Shown one piece after another: positions 1 through 7,423 of a stretch of 53,519 bases of DNA. Each line of letters opens with the position of its first letter. The first letter of the stretch is position 1. The notes under the pieces were generated by a model. The model did not search any database, was not told the origin of the DNA, and was given only the letters and a program-made list of their open reading frames with translations. Source of the stretch: Flavobacteriaceae bacterium (GTDB lineage Bacteria > Bacteroidota > Bacteroidia > Flavobacteriales > Flavobacteriaceae); contig CANJWG010000003.1 of NCBI GenBank assembly GCA_947478365.1, positions 1-53,519 of the forward strand, given 5' to 3'. A program made the position numbers and the translations under genes.

Positions 1-792
1 CATTTCGGTATGATTGGATTTAGAACCCATGGTATTGATTTCTCTTCCCATTTCCTGAGTGATGAAACCCAATTTTCTTCCGTTGGCTTCGGTTCCAGCA
101 ATAGTTTCGATGAAATAATTTAAATGGTTTTCCAAACGCACTTTCTCTTCTGTGATGTCATATTTTTCAAGATAAAAAATCAACTCTTGTTCGAAACGAT
201 TTTCATCTACATTTTCTTTTAATTCATCCAAAGCGCTTCGTAATCTAGTTTTTACTGTTTCAACACGTTCGGCATCATAGGAAACAGCGTTATTCATCAA
301 TGTCATGATATTGGCAATACGATGCAAAAATTCCCTTTCCAACGAAAGGCCTTCATCTTTGCGAAATTGCATCATGTTTTCAAGGGCTTCATCAATTACA
401 TTCTGTATTTTTTTCCATTCGTTTTCATCAATTTCGTCGCGTTCAGTTTTCAAAGCATCCGGCATTCTGACTGCCATTTTCATCAATTCTGTTTCATCAG
501 CATTCGGAATCACCACTTTCATTTGGTTGATATAACCTTTTACAATTGGAACATTTATTTTTGATGATGTTTCTTCACCCGTTACCTCAACATACAAAGA
601 GAAATCTATTTTTCCGCGCTCCAATCTAGTCGAAAGTTGATTGCGTAAACCCAATTCCATTTCTCTGAAAACAGAGGGCATTCGGGTATTTAAATCTAAC
701 CCTTTGGAGTTAAGTGACTTTATTTCAACGGTGATTTTTTTGTTTGGTAATTGCAAAGTAGCTTTCCCAAATCCTGTCATAGATTGTATCAT
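1..792 (-). CDS. YicC family protein (stress-related endoribonuclease type), 3' end outside window
   Basis: The minus-strand frame is open from the ATG at 792 to the window edge, giving 264 visible residues; relatives are about 285-290 residues, so roughly 20-25 C-terminal residues are missing. The N-terminus reads MIQSMTGFGKA, the typical YicC opening, and the visible end (GRKLGFITQEMGREINTMGSK, about residues 240-260) is the most conserved part of the family. YicC proteins are cytoplasmic; in E. coli and relatives they are reported as endoribonucleases linked to stationary phase and small-RNA turnover (family knowledge). A TAnnTTTG promoter element lies about 20 bases upstream, so it can be transcribed apart from the EamA gene. 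A hairpin repeat fills the gap to that gene. Confidence 0.92.
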   Translation of the reverse strand, partial: MIQSMTGFGKATLQLPNKKITVEIKSLNSKGLDLNTRMPSVFREMELGLRNQLSTRLERGKIDFSLYVEVTGEETSSKINVPIVKGYINQMKVVIPNADETELMKMAVRMPDALKTERDEIDENEWKKIQNVIDEALENMMQFRKDEGLSLEREFLHRIANIMTLMNNAVSYDAERVETVKTRLRSALDELKENVDENRFEQELIFYLEKYDITEEKVRLENHLNYFIETIAGTEANGRKLGFITQEMGREINTMGSKSNHTEM

Positions 793-812
793 AGGTGTTT
801 TTTAATAGACTT

Positions 813-820
813 CAAATATA
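813..820 (-). promoter_or_regulatory. Bacteroidota -7 element for the yicC-like gene
   Basis: On the minus strand the sequence is TATATTTG, a full match to TAnnTTTG, 20 bases upstream of the ATG at 792. No convincing -33 TTG is visible at the usual spacing, so this is a motif-based call. Confidence 0.5.
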
Positions 821-830
821 ATTAAAAGTT

Positions 831-887
831 TGTAGTCACAGTCGCAGTTTACAGTTTTATGCTGTCACTGATTACTGTGACTGAGAC
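831..887. repeat. Dispersed ACTG/CAGT hairpin repeat, copy A
   Basis: The left arm has CAGTCGCAGT followed by TTTACAGT; the right arm has TTACTGTGACTGAGAC, its approximate reverse complement, so the element can fold into a long imperfect hairpin. Copies B (3917-3976), C (8747-8818) and D (39441-39516) share the same words. The right arm of this copy lies inside the EamA coding sequence and supplies its last residues and TGA stop. Confidence 0.75.
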
Positions 888-1791
888 TTCTTTTTTGTGT
901 AACCATAAAAACCCCCACAAATATCAAAACTGCCGAAACTATTTTAACCAATGTTAATTCATCTTTTCCTAAAGCAATAGCAAAAACGGTAGCGAATAAT
1001 GGTTGTAAATAAATAAAAACCGCCACTGTTGTTGGTTTCAATTCACGCATGGAAACTAAGTTGAATAAATAAGTGAAAAACGTGGTAAACACCACTACAA
1101 AAACTATTTCCCATAGGATAATGGAAGGTAACGTTTGCCATTGAATTTCTTGAAATTCATTAAATCCAAATGGAATTACCATCAAAAGTCCGAAAGTATA
1201 AATCCATTTTACAAAAGTGAAAGCGTTGTATTTATCCATTAGTTTTTTAACGATAATGAGATAAAAAGCATAAGAAACCGCGTTTATAAAAACTAAAAAG
1301 TTCCCTAACGAAGCATTGGTTGCATTGCCAATTGATTTACCATATAAAATAAGAAAGCTTGTTCCAAAAAGTCCCAATAAAATTCCAAAAATCTTTCTTT
1401 TTATCATTTTTTCTTTCATGATAATAGCAGACAAAATCAAAACAATAATTGGTGTTGTCACCATAATCACAGCTGCCGAAATAGGAGAAGTAAAACTCAA
1501 TCCTTTGAAAAAAGTAAGCATATTCAAGGCCACACCAAAAAAAGCAGCTGCAATAATTCTAGGGAAATCTTGACGTTGTATTTTATCTTTTGCTTCGCTT
1601 GTTCGCTGCCGCTCGAGTGAACTGATAAAGAAAATCAACCAAAATAAAATTGTAGCGCCAAAAACTCGTATCAAAATAAATCCAAATGGTTTGACATAAA
1701 TTGGCATTACGTCTTTGGCAATTGTAAAGGAAAGCCCATAAATTAGCGAAACCATTGTTGCGGCAAGTAATGCCCATGCTCTTTTTGTCAT
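865..1791 (-). CDS. EamA/DMT-superfamily transporter
   Basis: A 308-residue integral membrane protein with about ten hydrophobic segments arranged as two EamA halves (residues roughly 5-140 and 160-300). Members export or import small metabolites such as amino acids; the substrate cannot be told here. The ATG overlaps the TAA of the upstream ArsC-like gene by one base (TAATG), so the two are probably translationally coupled. Two oddities are visible. The last residues (SLSHSNQ) are encoded by a dispersed hairpin repeat. The hydrophilic loop around residues 57-68 (SSLERQRTSEAK) is encoded by a stretch that matches a repeat also present in the GH3-family gene near 51.6 kb and beside glnS, which suggests an in-frame insertion in the loop after the second membrane segment. 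Confidence 0.88.
   Translation of the reverse strand: MTKRAWALLAATMVSLIYGLSFTIAKDVMPIYVKPFGFILIRVFGATILFWLIFFISSLERQRTSEAKDKIQRQDFPRIIAAAFFGVALNMLTFFKGLSFTSPISAAVIMVTTPIIVLILSAIIMKEKMIKRKIFGILLGLFGTSFLILYGKSIGNATNASLGNFLVFINAVSYAFYLIIVKKLMDKYNAFTFVKWIYTFGLLMVIPFGFNEFQEIQWQTLPSIILWEIVFVVVFTTFFTYLFNLVSMRELKPTTVAVFIYLQPLFATVFAIALGKDELTLVKIVSAVLIFVGVFMVTQKRSLSHSNQ
1592..1621 (-). repeat. GAGCG-AGCGAAC-CGAAG repeat inside the EamA coding sequence
   Basis: Read on the coding strand this stretch contains CTCGAGCG, AGCGAACA and GCGAAGC in order. A 26-base core matches the segment at 51605-51634 in the GH3-family gene at 23 positions, although the two genes read it in different frames; a shorter relative sits at 37697-37721. 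Confidence 0.55.
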
Positions 1792-2144
1792 TAGCTTAAA
1801 ACTTTAATAACTTCAAGGATGTTTTTTTGAGTGTTGCCAATGTAAATTTTGTCATCAATTATAAAAACCGGACGACTTAAAAAAGTATAATGTTCCAAAA
1901 TGTACTTTTTAAAATCTTCTTCGGTCAACGATCTGTTTTTCAAATCCATTGACTTATAAAGTTGTGCTTTATTGCTGAACAAAGCTTCATAGCTCCCGGA
2001 AAGTGAATGCATTTCTTCTAATGCTTCCACGGTAATTGGGTTTTGACGAATGTCGTGAAACTCCAATCGGTCTGGATTTGGCAATGTTTTAATGATTTTT
2101 CTACAGGTGTCGCAGGACGCTAAATAGTATATTTTATTTGTCAT
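1791..2144 (-). CDS. ArsC/Spx-family thioredoxin-fold protein
   Basis: A 117-residue cytoplasmic protein of the ArsC/Spx/YffB family. The N-terminal beta strand leads into CDTCRK at residues 11-16, a CxxC pair where classical ArsC has a single catalytic cysteine, and the family RPVFIIDDKIYIG-type segment is at about residues 92-104. Such proteins reduce arsenate or act as thiol regulators; the CxxC makes a Spx/YffB-like role at least as likely as arsenate reduction, and no other ars gene is nearby. It is followed by the EamA gene with a one-base overlap, suggesting an operon, and faces away from the divergent cystathionine gene. Confidence 0.82.
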   Translation of the reverse strand: MTNKIYYLASCDTCRKIIKTLPNPDRLEFHDIRQNPITVEALEEMHSLSGSYEALFSNKAQLYKSMDLKNRSLTEEDFKKYILEHYTFLSRPVFIIDDKIYIGNTQKNILEVIKVLS

Positions 2145-2190
2145 GAAATTTCTTTTTTACAAAGGAAAATGATTTGAAACTTATAATCTG

Positions 2191-2198
2191 TATTTTTG
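2191..2198 (+). promoter_or_regulatory. Promoter -7 element for the cystathionine synthase/lyase gene
   Basis: TATTTTTG matches TAnnTTTG 26 bases upstream of the ATG at 2225. A TTTG at 2173-2176 could be the -33 element, though the spacing of 14 is shorter than usual. Confidence 0.45.
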
Positions 2199-2224
2199 AT
2201 AAAAATTTATAATATTCAATCAAG

Positions 2225-3367
2225 ATGAAATTTAATACTAAAGTAATACATGGCAATCAGCACCATGAAGAAGTAACAGGAGCCGTAATGCCGCCGGTAT
2301 TTCAAACCTCAACTTATGCTCAAACATCACCTGGAAAACCTGTTGGTGATTACGAATATTCAAGAGCTGGTAATCCAACGCGTCAAGCATTAGAAGATGC
2401 TTTGGCAAGTATAGAAAATGGCGCTCGTGGTTTAGCATTCGCTTCCGGATTAGCGGCAACTGATTGTTTGCTTCGTATGTTCAAAGCGGGTGATGAAATC
2501 ATTGCTATGGATGATTTGTATGGAGGGACTTATCGCTTATTCACTCGTTTATATAAAGAAAGTGGCATCATATTCCATTTTGTGGATATGAATGATTTTG
2601 ACAAATTCCAATCATTGATTAATGAAAATACCAAGTTGGTTTGGGTTGAAACGCCAACAAATCCGTTGATGAAATTAGCAGACATTCAGGAAATTGCTAA
2701 AATTACCAAAGCAAAAAATATTCTTTTTGCGGTAGACAATACGTTTGCTACTCCTTACTTACAAAAGCCTTTGGATTTAGGTGCTGATATAGTGATGCAT
2801 TCGGCAACTAAATATCTTGGCGGTCATTCCGATGTCATTGCTGGAGCTTTGATTATTAAAGACAAAGCATTAGGTGATGAATTACATTTCAAACAATTTG
2901 CCACAGGAGCAACACTTGGACCAATGGATAGTTTCTTAGTTTTACGCGGAATAAAAACATTGCATTTACGCGTGCAACGTCATTGTGAAAATGGTGAAAA
3001 ATTAGCAGCTTTTTTAAGCAATCATCCCGATGTGGAAACTGTTTATTATCCGGGGTTACCAAGTCATCCGTTTCACAATATTGCCAAAAAACAAATGAGC
3101 GGTTTTGGCGGAATGGTTTCTTTTACTTTCAAATCAGGTAAGAAAGCTGATGCTGTATCTTTTTTAGAAAAATTAAAAGTGTTTACTTTGGCAGAATCGC
3201 TTGGCGGCGTTGAGAGTTTAGCTAATCATCCAGCATTGATGACACATGCTTCTATACCGGAAGACAAACGAAAAGAAATTGGTATTACGGATGATTTAGT
3301 TCGATTAAGTACCGGAGTTGAAGATATCGATGATTTATTAGCTGATTTAGAACAGGCATTTAGGTAA
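2225..3367 (+). CDS. metB: Cystathionine gamma-synthase / gamma-lyase family PLP enzyme
   Basis: A 380-residue fold-type I PLP enzyme of the trans-sulfuration family, full length. Visible landmarks are the YSRAGNPTR segment at residues 45-53, the phosphate-binding FASGLAAT at about 72-79, the DNTFATPYLQ segment at 171-180, and the Schiff-base lysine in SATKYLGGHSD (Lys196). These enzymes make cystathionine from an activated homoserine and cysteine, or cleave cystathionine to cysteine; sequence alone does not separate synthase from lyase, so the metB name is provisional. It is a single plus-strand gene, convergent with the Fe-S operon, and could feed or draw on cysteine used by SufS, but that link is only inferred from position. 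Confidence 0.9.
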   Translation: MKFNTKVIHGNQHHEEVTGAVMPPVFQTSTYAQTSPGKPVGDYEYSRAGNPTRQALEDALASIENGARGLAFASGLAATDCLLRMFKAGDEIIAMDDLYGGTYRLFTRLYKESGIIFHFVDMNDFDKFQSLINENTKLVWVETPTNPLMKLADIQEIAKITKAKNILFAVDNTFATPYLQKPLDLGADIVMHSATKYLGGHSDVIAGALIIKDKALGDELHFKQFATGATLGPMDSFLVLRGIKTLHLRVQRHCENGEKLAAFLSNHPDVETVYYPGLPSHPFHNIAKKQMSGFGGMVSFTFKSGKKADAVSFLEKLKVFTLAESLGGVESLANHPALMTHASIPEDKRKEIGITDDLVRLSTGVEDIDDLLADLEQAFR

Positions 3368-3406
3368 TAAAATTTAAAATTTATTCTTAATAAATAAACT
3401 GATGGA

Positions 3407-3913
3407 CTATTTGCTCTTTTTATAAAGCGGGACAGCGGAACATGCCTCGCCATACATAATACTTTTAGCAAAAGGTTGGAGTTTTTGAATAGCCATGATG
3501 TAAGCACTTTCGGGAACGGGTTTTTTGGAACACCCTTTTAAGATAACTGATTTGTCTTGGTATTTTGAATAATCTAAAGTTGGTAAAATTTCTTGGTACA
3601 ATGCGGTTTCTAAATCATTGAGGTTTCCTAAAACTACTTTTTTTGCAAAAGAGGAAATATATGTTGTAACTAAAATGGTTGCCCAAGCCGGAATAATGGC
3701 ATCGGTGGAACAATGAATTGCTACAAAATAATTTTGAAATTGTGACCAATCATGGTTTTTCAATGCTTCGCGAAAATCTTTTTCTTTTAAGAGAAAACCA
3801 TCCAAAAGCCATTGTGAAATATCTAATTGCGTTCGTATCCCGCTTGGATAATAATCTTCCAAATCGAATACTTCGAGCACGGAGTTGGAAACTTTATTTA
3901 CAATTTCGTCCAT
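3407..3913 (-). CDS. DUF2480 family protein
   Basis: A 168-residue soluble protein recognised as DUF2480 from its N-terminal MDEIVNKVSNS, the KDFREALKNHDWSQF segment (about residues 43-57), IHCSTDAIIPAWA (67-79) and ILKGCSKKPVPESAY (124-138). The family is found in Bacteroidota, usually at the end of SUF clusters, and has no established biochemical role to my knowledge. Several cysteines are present (Cys69, Cys128, Cys158), which would be compatible with a thiol or metal function, but this is inference. It is the last gene of the sufS unit and is separated from the DUF59 gene by hairpin repeat copy B. Confidence 0.85.
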   Translation of the reverse strand: MDEIVNKVSNSVLEVFDLEDYYPSGIRTQLDISQWLLDGFLLKEKDFREALKNHDWSQFQNYFVAIHCSTDAIIPAWATILVTTYISSFAKKVVLGNLNDLETALYQEILPTLDYSKYQDKSVILKGCSKKPVPESAYIMAIQKLQPFAKSIMYGEACSAVPLYKKSK

Positions 3914-3916
3914 TTT

Positions 3917-3976
3917 AGTTTACAGTCGCAGTCGCAGTCGCAGTATCTGAAAACTGGGACTGAGACTGAATACTAT
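3917..3976. repeat. Dispersed ACTG/CAGT hairpin repeat, copy B
   Basis: Three consecutive CAGTCG units on the left and CTGGGACTGAGACTGAAT on the right form an imperfect hairpin. It fills the whole gap between the DUF59 stop (3977) and the DUF2480 start (3913). Its right end (GACTGAGACTGAATACTATT) is nearly the same as that of copy C, down to the position relative to the neighbouring stop codon. Confidence 0.8.
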
Positions 3977-4300
3977 TTAAAGCATTCCTAATTCTAATTT
4001 AGCTTCTTCGCTCATTAAATCTTTACTCCATGGTGGATCAAAAGTAATTTCTACTTCGCAGGATTTAACAGTATCTATTTTTTTTATTTTTTCTTCTACT
4101 TCACGAGGTAATGTTTCGGCCACAGGACAATTTGGGGATGTTAATGTCATCAATACTTTTACCTCATTATCTTCGTTAATCATCACATCGTAGATTAATC
4201 CCAATTCGTAGATGTCAACAGGAATTTCCGGATCGTAAATGCCTTTTAGCGTTTTCACCACATTTTCTCCTAAATTGATATCGTCTTTAAATTCTTCCAT
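3977..4300 (-). CDS. sufT: DUF59/MIP18-family Fe-S assembly protein (SufT-like)
   Basis: A 107-residue protein of the DUF59/MIP18 family. The signature YDPEIPVDIYELGLIYDV is at residues 22-39 and the LTSPNCPVAETLP segment, with the conserved cysteine, at about 53-65; the C-terminal DPPWSKDLMSEEAK is typical of SUF-associated members. SufT-type proteins help mature or deliver Fe-S clusters in the cytoplasm (family knowledge). It sits in the sufS-sufE transcription unit, two bases after the preceding gene. It is only a single-domain SufT without extensions. Confidence 0.88.
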   Translation of the reverse strand: MEEFKDDINLGENVVKTLKGIYDPEIPVDIYELGLIYDVMINEDNEVKVLMTLTSPNCPVAETLPREVEEKIKKIDTVKSCEVEITFDPPWSKDLMSEEAKLELGML

Positions 4301-4302
4301 AA

Positions 4303-5022
4303 TTATTTATATGTCACTGATTTTAATGTAATTGTTCTTTTAACTGTTTCAATCCTTTCAACTCCAATATTATTATTATCGAATAATACTGGTGAAATAA
4401 ACTTAGATAAATCATTATTGAAAAAGACAATGTTTTTATATAAAACCCCTTTACTTTCTTCTTCGTAAAACCCTATTGTTGGGTCATTATTGAATTTGAT
4501 GTTTTTTGACATGTCCGCAAATGTTCTATCGTAATTAACACGTGGAAAATTTATTTTCTCAGTTTTTTTAGCAAAATCAAACTCTTCCCTGTATTCAAAA
4601 TCAATAAATCTTTGTTTCAAATATTTTTTAAAAATCATCTTTGTTTCATTATCACCTCTTACAACATTGAAAACTGTTTTTTTACTAGGAATAAAATGTA
4701 TCCCATTTATTGTTTCATTACTGTGATATAAAATTGCATATAATATGTCTTTATTTTTGCCACCAAAATTCTTTAATGTTGAAAAACCATAAACTAAAGA
4801 ACTATCTTGAGGATTTTTTCTCAAATTGTATTTCAGTGTTGGGAAATCAATTTTTAGTAATAATGTATCTGCAAAAACTCCTTCATCATTAACTATGTAA
4901 TTTGATTTTAATTGGTAAACAAAATGTATTTCTTTAGCATTTTCAGGCATTTTTTCGAAAACCACTTGCGAAAAACAAGTACTAAATGTTAAAAAAAATA
5001 TTATGTTTACGATATTCTTCAT
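4303..5022 (-). CDS. Exported protein of unknown function inside the suf operon
   Basis: A 239-residue protein starting at the ATG at 5022; an in-frame TTG three bases before it overlaps the spacer and is not preferred. The N-terminus is a clear signal peptide (MKNIVNIIFF then a hydrophobic run ending in CFSQ at about residue 19), so the mature protein is probably periplasmic or surface-located. I do not recognise the family; the middle is rich in lysine, aspartate and aromatic residues with no metal-binding motif. It lies directly between sufE and sufT with gaps of 3 and 2 bases, so it is co-transcribed with cytoplasmic Fe-S assembly genes, which is unexpected for an exported protein. It may simply have been inserted into the operon. 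Confidence 0.75.
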   Translation of the reverse strand: MKNIVNIIFFLTFSTCFSQVVFEKMPENAKEIHFVYQLKSNYIVNDEGVFADTLLLKIDFPTLKYNLRKNPQDSSLVYGFSTLKNFGGKNKDILYAILYHSNETINGIHFIPSKKTVFNVVRGDNETKMIFKKYLKQRFIDFEYREEFDFAKKTEKINFPRVNYDRTFADMSKNIKFNNDPTIGFYEEESKGVLYKNIVFFNNDLSKFISPVLFDNNNIGVERIETVKRTITLKSVTYK

Positions 5023-5025
5023 CAA

Positions 5026-5445
5026 TTAATTTTTGGCATTAAATGCCAAAGCATACATTTTTATTTTTTTTATCATCGAAACTAAGCCGTTGGCGCGTGT
5101 AGGTGATAAGTGTTCTTTTAGTCCTATTTTGTCAATAAAATCAGTATTGGCTTCTAAAATATCAGCTGCCTTTTGATTGGAAAAAGTACGAATCAAAATC
5201 GCGATTATTCCTTTGGTTAGAATAGCATCACTATCGGCAGTGAAAACTACTTTGTCACCATTTTGCTCTGCATGAACCCATACTTTTGATTGGCAACCGT
5301 TGATAATATTATCTTCGGTTTTGTATTGTTCATCAATCAGCGGAAGTGATTTTCCTAGATCAATAATGTATTCGTAGCGTTGCATCCAATCGTCAAACAT
5401 TGAAAACTCGTCAACAATTTCGTCTTGTACTTCTTTTATTATCAT
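5026..5445 (-). CDS. sufE: Cysteine desulfuration protein SufE
   Basis: A 139-residue SufE protein, the usual length. The catalytic cysteine is in NIINGCQSKVW (Cys51), the same position as in E. coli SufE. It accepts persulfide sulfur from SufS Cys362 and passes it to the SufBCD scaffold in the cytoplasm. Its ATG overlaps the TGA of the upstream lipoprotein gene (ATGA), indicating translational coupling, and it belongs to the sufS transcription unit. Confidence 0.95.
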   Translation of the reverse strand: MIIKEVQDEIVDEFSMFDDWMQRYEYIIDLGKSLPLIDEQYKTEDNIINGCQSKVWVHAEQNGDKVVFTADSDAILTKGIIAILIRTFSNQKAADILEANTDFIDKIGLKEHLSPTRANGLVSMIKKIKMYALAFNAKN

Positions 5446-5879
5446 TCTTTTGTATTAGCTAATGAAACTATTTTGTTGACTAATTTTTCGATTTCTTTTG
5501 GCGGGAATTCGTGATCAAAATCTTTTGTTTCATAGTTTTTATCTTGATAACGTATTTTCAAATTGGCAATTGCAGCACCATCATAAAATCTTTTTTGTGT
5601 TGGGTCTTTTAAAGTTGGAAGTTTTTCCAAATCAATCTTTTCAAAATAACCAATAATTTCTTTCCAATCTTTATCAGAAATGGTTATTTCTTCTGGAGAT
5701 TTTTCGCTATTTCTATCTCTAGAAATAGTCACTTTTTGATTGATAACAACAATTTTTTTAAAAAACCCGCGAGTTGTTGCTGTGTATTGCAATGTGGTAT
5801 TAGCAATGTCGTTTTGAGCTTGGTTGTTACAACTTTTCCCAAGGAAAATGGTAAATAAAATCATGGTAAATACTCTCAT
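5442..5879 (-). CDS. Small putative lipoprotein between sufS and sufE
   Basis: A 145-residue protein with a short hydrophobic N-terminus followed by GKSCNNQ, a plausible lipobox with Cys17, so it is likely an envelope lipoprotein. I do not recognise a named family. The remainder is a compact lysine-rich domain with IRYQDKNYETKDFDHEFP at about residues 109-126. It lies 11 bases after sufS and overlaps sufE by four bases, so it is firmly inside the operon. A role in Fe-S assembly is not implied by its likely location, and it may be a passenger; similar small lipoproteins occur beside sufE in some relatives as far as I recall, but I cannot verify this. Confidence 0.72.
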   Translation of the reverse strand: MRVFTMILFTIFLGKSCNNQAQNDIANTTLQYTATTRGFFKKIVVINQKVTISRDRNSEKSPEEITISDKDWKEIIGYFEKIDLEKLPTLKDPTQKRFYDGAAIANLKIRYQDKNYETKDFDHEFPPKEIEKLVNKIVSLANTKE

Positions 5880-5890
5880 TTTTCTAATTT

Positions 5891-7105
5891 TTAAGATAAC
5901 ATCATTTGTGCTTTTTTTAATGCTTCAATCATTAAATCTATTTCTTCTTTGGTATTATAAAAAGCAAAACTTGCTCTTATTGTTCCAGGTATTTTATAAA
6001 AATCCATAATTGGTTGTGCGCAATGGTGTCCGGTTCGGACTGCAATTCCCAATTTATCGATAATCGTACCAACGTCATACGGATGAATATCATCAATATT
6101 AAACGAAATTACAGAAGTTTTTTCTTTTGCCGTACCGTAAATTTTTAAACCTCCTATTTGTAACAGTTTTTCAGTGGCGTATTCTAGGAGTTCGTTTTCA
6201 TATTTTGCAATATTGTCAAACCCTATTTCATTCAAATAATCAATGGCAGTTCCAAGCACAATTCCACCTTCAATATTTGGTGTTCCTGCTTCAAATTTAT
6301 GTGGTAAATCAGCATAGGTTGTCTTTTCAAAAGAAACCGTGGCAATCATTTCGCCTCCTCCTTGATAGGGTGGCAATTTGCGAAGCCACTTTTCTTTACC
6401 ATATAGAATTCCAATGCCAGTCGGGCCACATATTTTGTGTCCAGAAAACACATAAAAATCACAATCTAAAGCCTGAACATCTGGTTTTAAATGTGGAACG
6501 GCCTGTGCGCCATCAATTAAAACGGCAGCGCCAACTTCATGTGCTTTGTCAATCATGTATTTTATTGGGTTTATAGTTCCCAATGCATTTGAAATATGGT
6601 TCACAGTAACTATTTTCGTTTTCTTCGACAATAATTTATCGTATTCAGACATTACTAATTCCCCATTTTCATTCATTGGAATAACTCGTATTATTGCTCC
6701 AGTTTTTTCACATAGCATTTGCCAAGGCACAATGTTACTGTGATGTTCTAATGCGGAAACAATAATTTCGTCATCTTTTTTTAAAAGGGATGCAAAACCA
6801 TTGGCAACAGCATTAACAGCATGTGTTGTCCCCGAGGTAAAAATTACTTCGTAAGTTTGTTTGGCGTTAATGTGATTTTGAATTTTGTTCCGAGACTCTT
6901 CATAGGCATCCGTTGCTAATTGGCTCAACGTATGTACGCCTCTATGAATATTAGCATTGATTTCTTTATAATACTTAGAAATCGCATCAATCACAACTTG
7001 TGGCTTTTGAGAAGTTGCTCCGTTATCAAAATAGACTAACGGTTTGCCATTGACTTGTTTTGAAAGTATTGGGAAATCAGCTCTAATTTTTTGTATGTCT
7101 AACAT
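5891..7105 (-). CDS. sufS: Cysteine desulfurase SufS
   Basis: A 404-residue group II cysteine desulfurase. The PLP lysine is in the SGHK motif (Lys224) and the catalytic cysteine in RTGHHCAQP (Cys362), which has the short loop typical of SufS rather than IscS; the N-terminal FPILSKQVNGKPLVYFDNGA is also canonical. It removes sulfur from cysteine, producing alanine and a persulfide passed to SufE. A full TAnnTTTG element at 7132-7139 and a terminator after sufD show that this gene probably starts its own transcription unit. Confidence 0.97.
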   Translation of the reverse strand: MLDIQKIRADFPILSKQVNGKPLVYFDNGATSQKPQVVIDAISKYYKEINANIHRGVHTLSQLATDAYEESRNKIQNHINAKQTYEVIFTSGTTHAVNAVANGFASLLKKDDEIIVSALEHHSNIVPWQMLCEKTGAIIRVIPMNENGELVMSEYDKLLSKKTKIVTVNHISNALGTINPIKYMIDKAHEVGAAVLIDGAQAVPHLKPDVQALDCDFYVFSGHKICGPTGIGILYGKEKWLRKLPPYQGGGEMIATVSFEKTTYADLPHKFEAGTPNIEGGIVLGTAIDYLNEIGFDNIAKYENELLEYATEKLLQIGGLKIYGTAKEKTSVISFNIDDIHPYDVGTIIDKLGIAVRTGHHCAQPIMDFYKIPGTIRASFAFYNTKEEIDLMIEALKKAQMMLS

Positions 7106-7131
7106 TGGTTTATTTAGAAAAATTCTAAATA

Positions 7132-7139
7132 CAAAAGTA
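7132..7139 (-). promoter_or_regulatory. Promoter -7 element for the sufS unit
   Basis: The minus strand reads TACTTTTG, matching TAnnTTTG, 26 bases upstream of the sufS ATG. Together with the terminator at 7391-7417 it supports transcription of sufS separate from sufABCD. Confidence 0.55.
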
Positions 7140-7239
7140 GAAAAAACGAAGTGTAAAATGCCACGAATTCAAGAATATTTGCGATTTGTTTGTAGTTTCT
7201 TAGATTTTATTTTTTATAAATTGATTTAAATTTGTTTAC

Positions 7240-7320
7240 ATGAAAAAAATTCTCAAAATCTTCGGGTTTTACTTCTCTTTTTACTTGTTTATTTACGATT
7301 ATCCATTTATCCTCAACTAG
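7240..7320 (+). pseudogene. Possible remnant of a small membrane protein gene
   Basis: ATG at 7240 opens a 26-codon frame beginning MKKILKIFGFYF, a typical signal or membrane N-terminus, and ends at a TAG at 7318. Sequence after the stop has no continuing long frame. It could be a decayed gene start or a chance frame; I cannot name a parent family. Confidence 0.3.
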
Positions 7321-7390
7321 ATTTGATTTAGGGGATTTCGGCGAAAAGTGTGGCTTCTGGACATTTTATTGATGGGCGGAGTTTCAAGAA

Positions 7391-7417
7391 ATAAAAAAGG
7401 TTGCCTATCGACAACCT
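7391..7417 (-). terminator. Terminator after sufD
   Basis: On the minus strand a six-base-pair stem (AGGTTG/CAACCT, positions 7412-7417 and 7398-7403) is followed by a run of seven T residues, just past the sufD stop at 7424. Confidence 0.7.
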
Positions 7418-7423
7418 ACCTTA

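Larger units (their letters stand above)
7106..7423. other. 318-base gap between sufD and sufS
   Basis: This gap contains the sufS promoter motif, a 26-codon reading frame on the plus strand (7240-7320) that looks like the start of a lost membrane protein gene, and the sufD terminator. No complete gene or RNA is visible. Confidence 0.6.

Noticed and set aside
305..564. Plus-strand frames of 76-80 codons near the window start
   Set aside because: They lie antisense to the yicC-like gene, overlap each other in different frames and have no family features.
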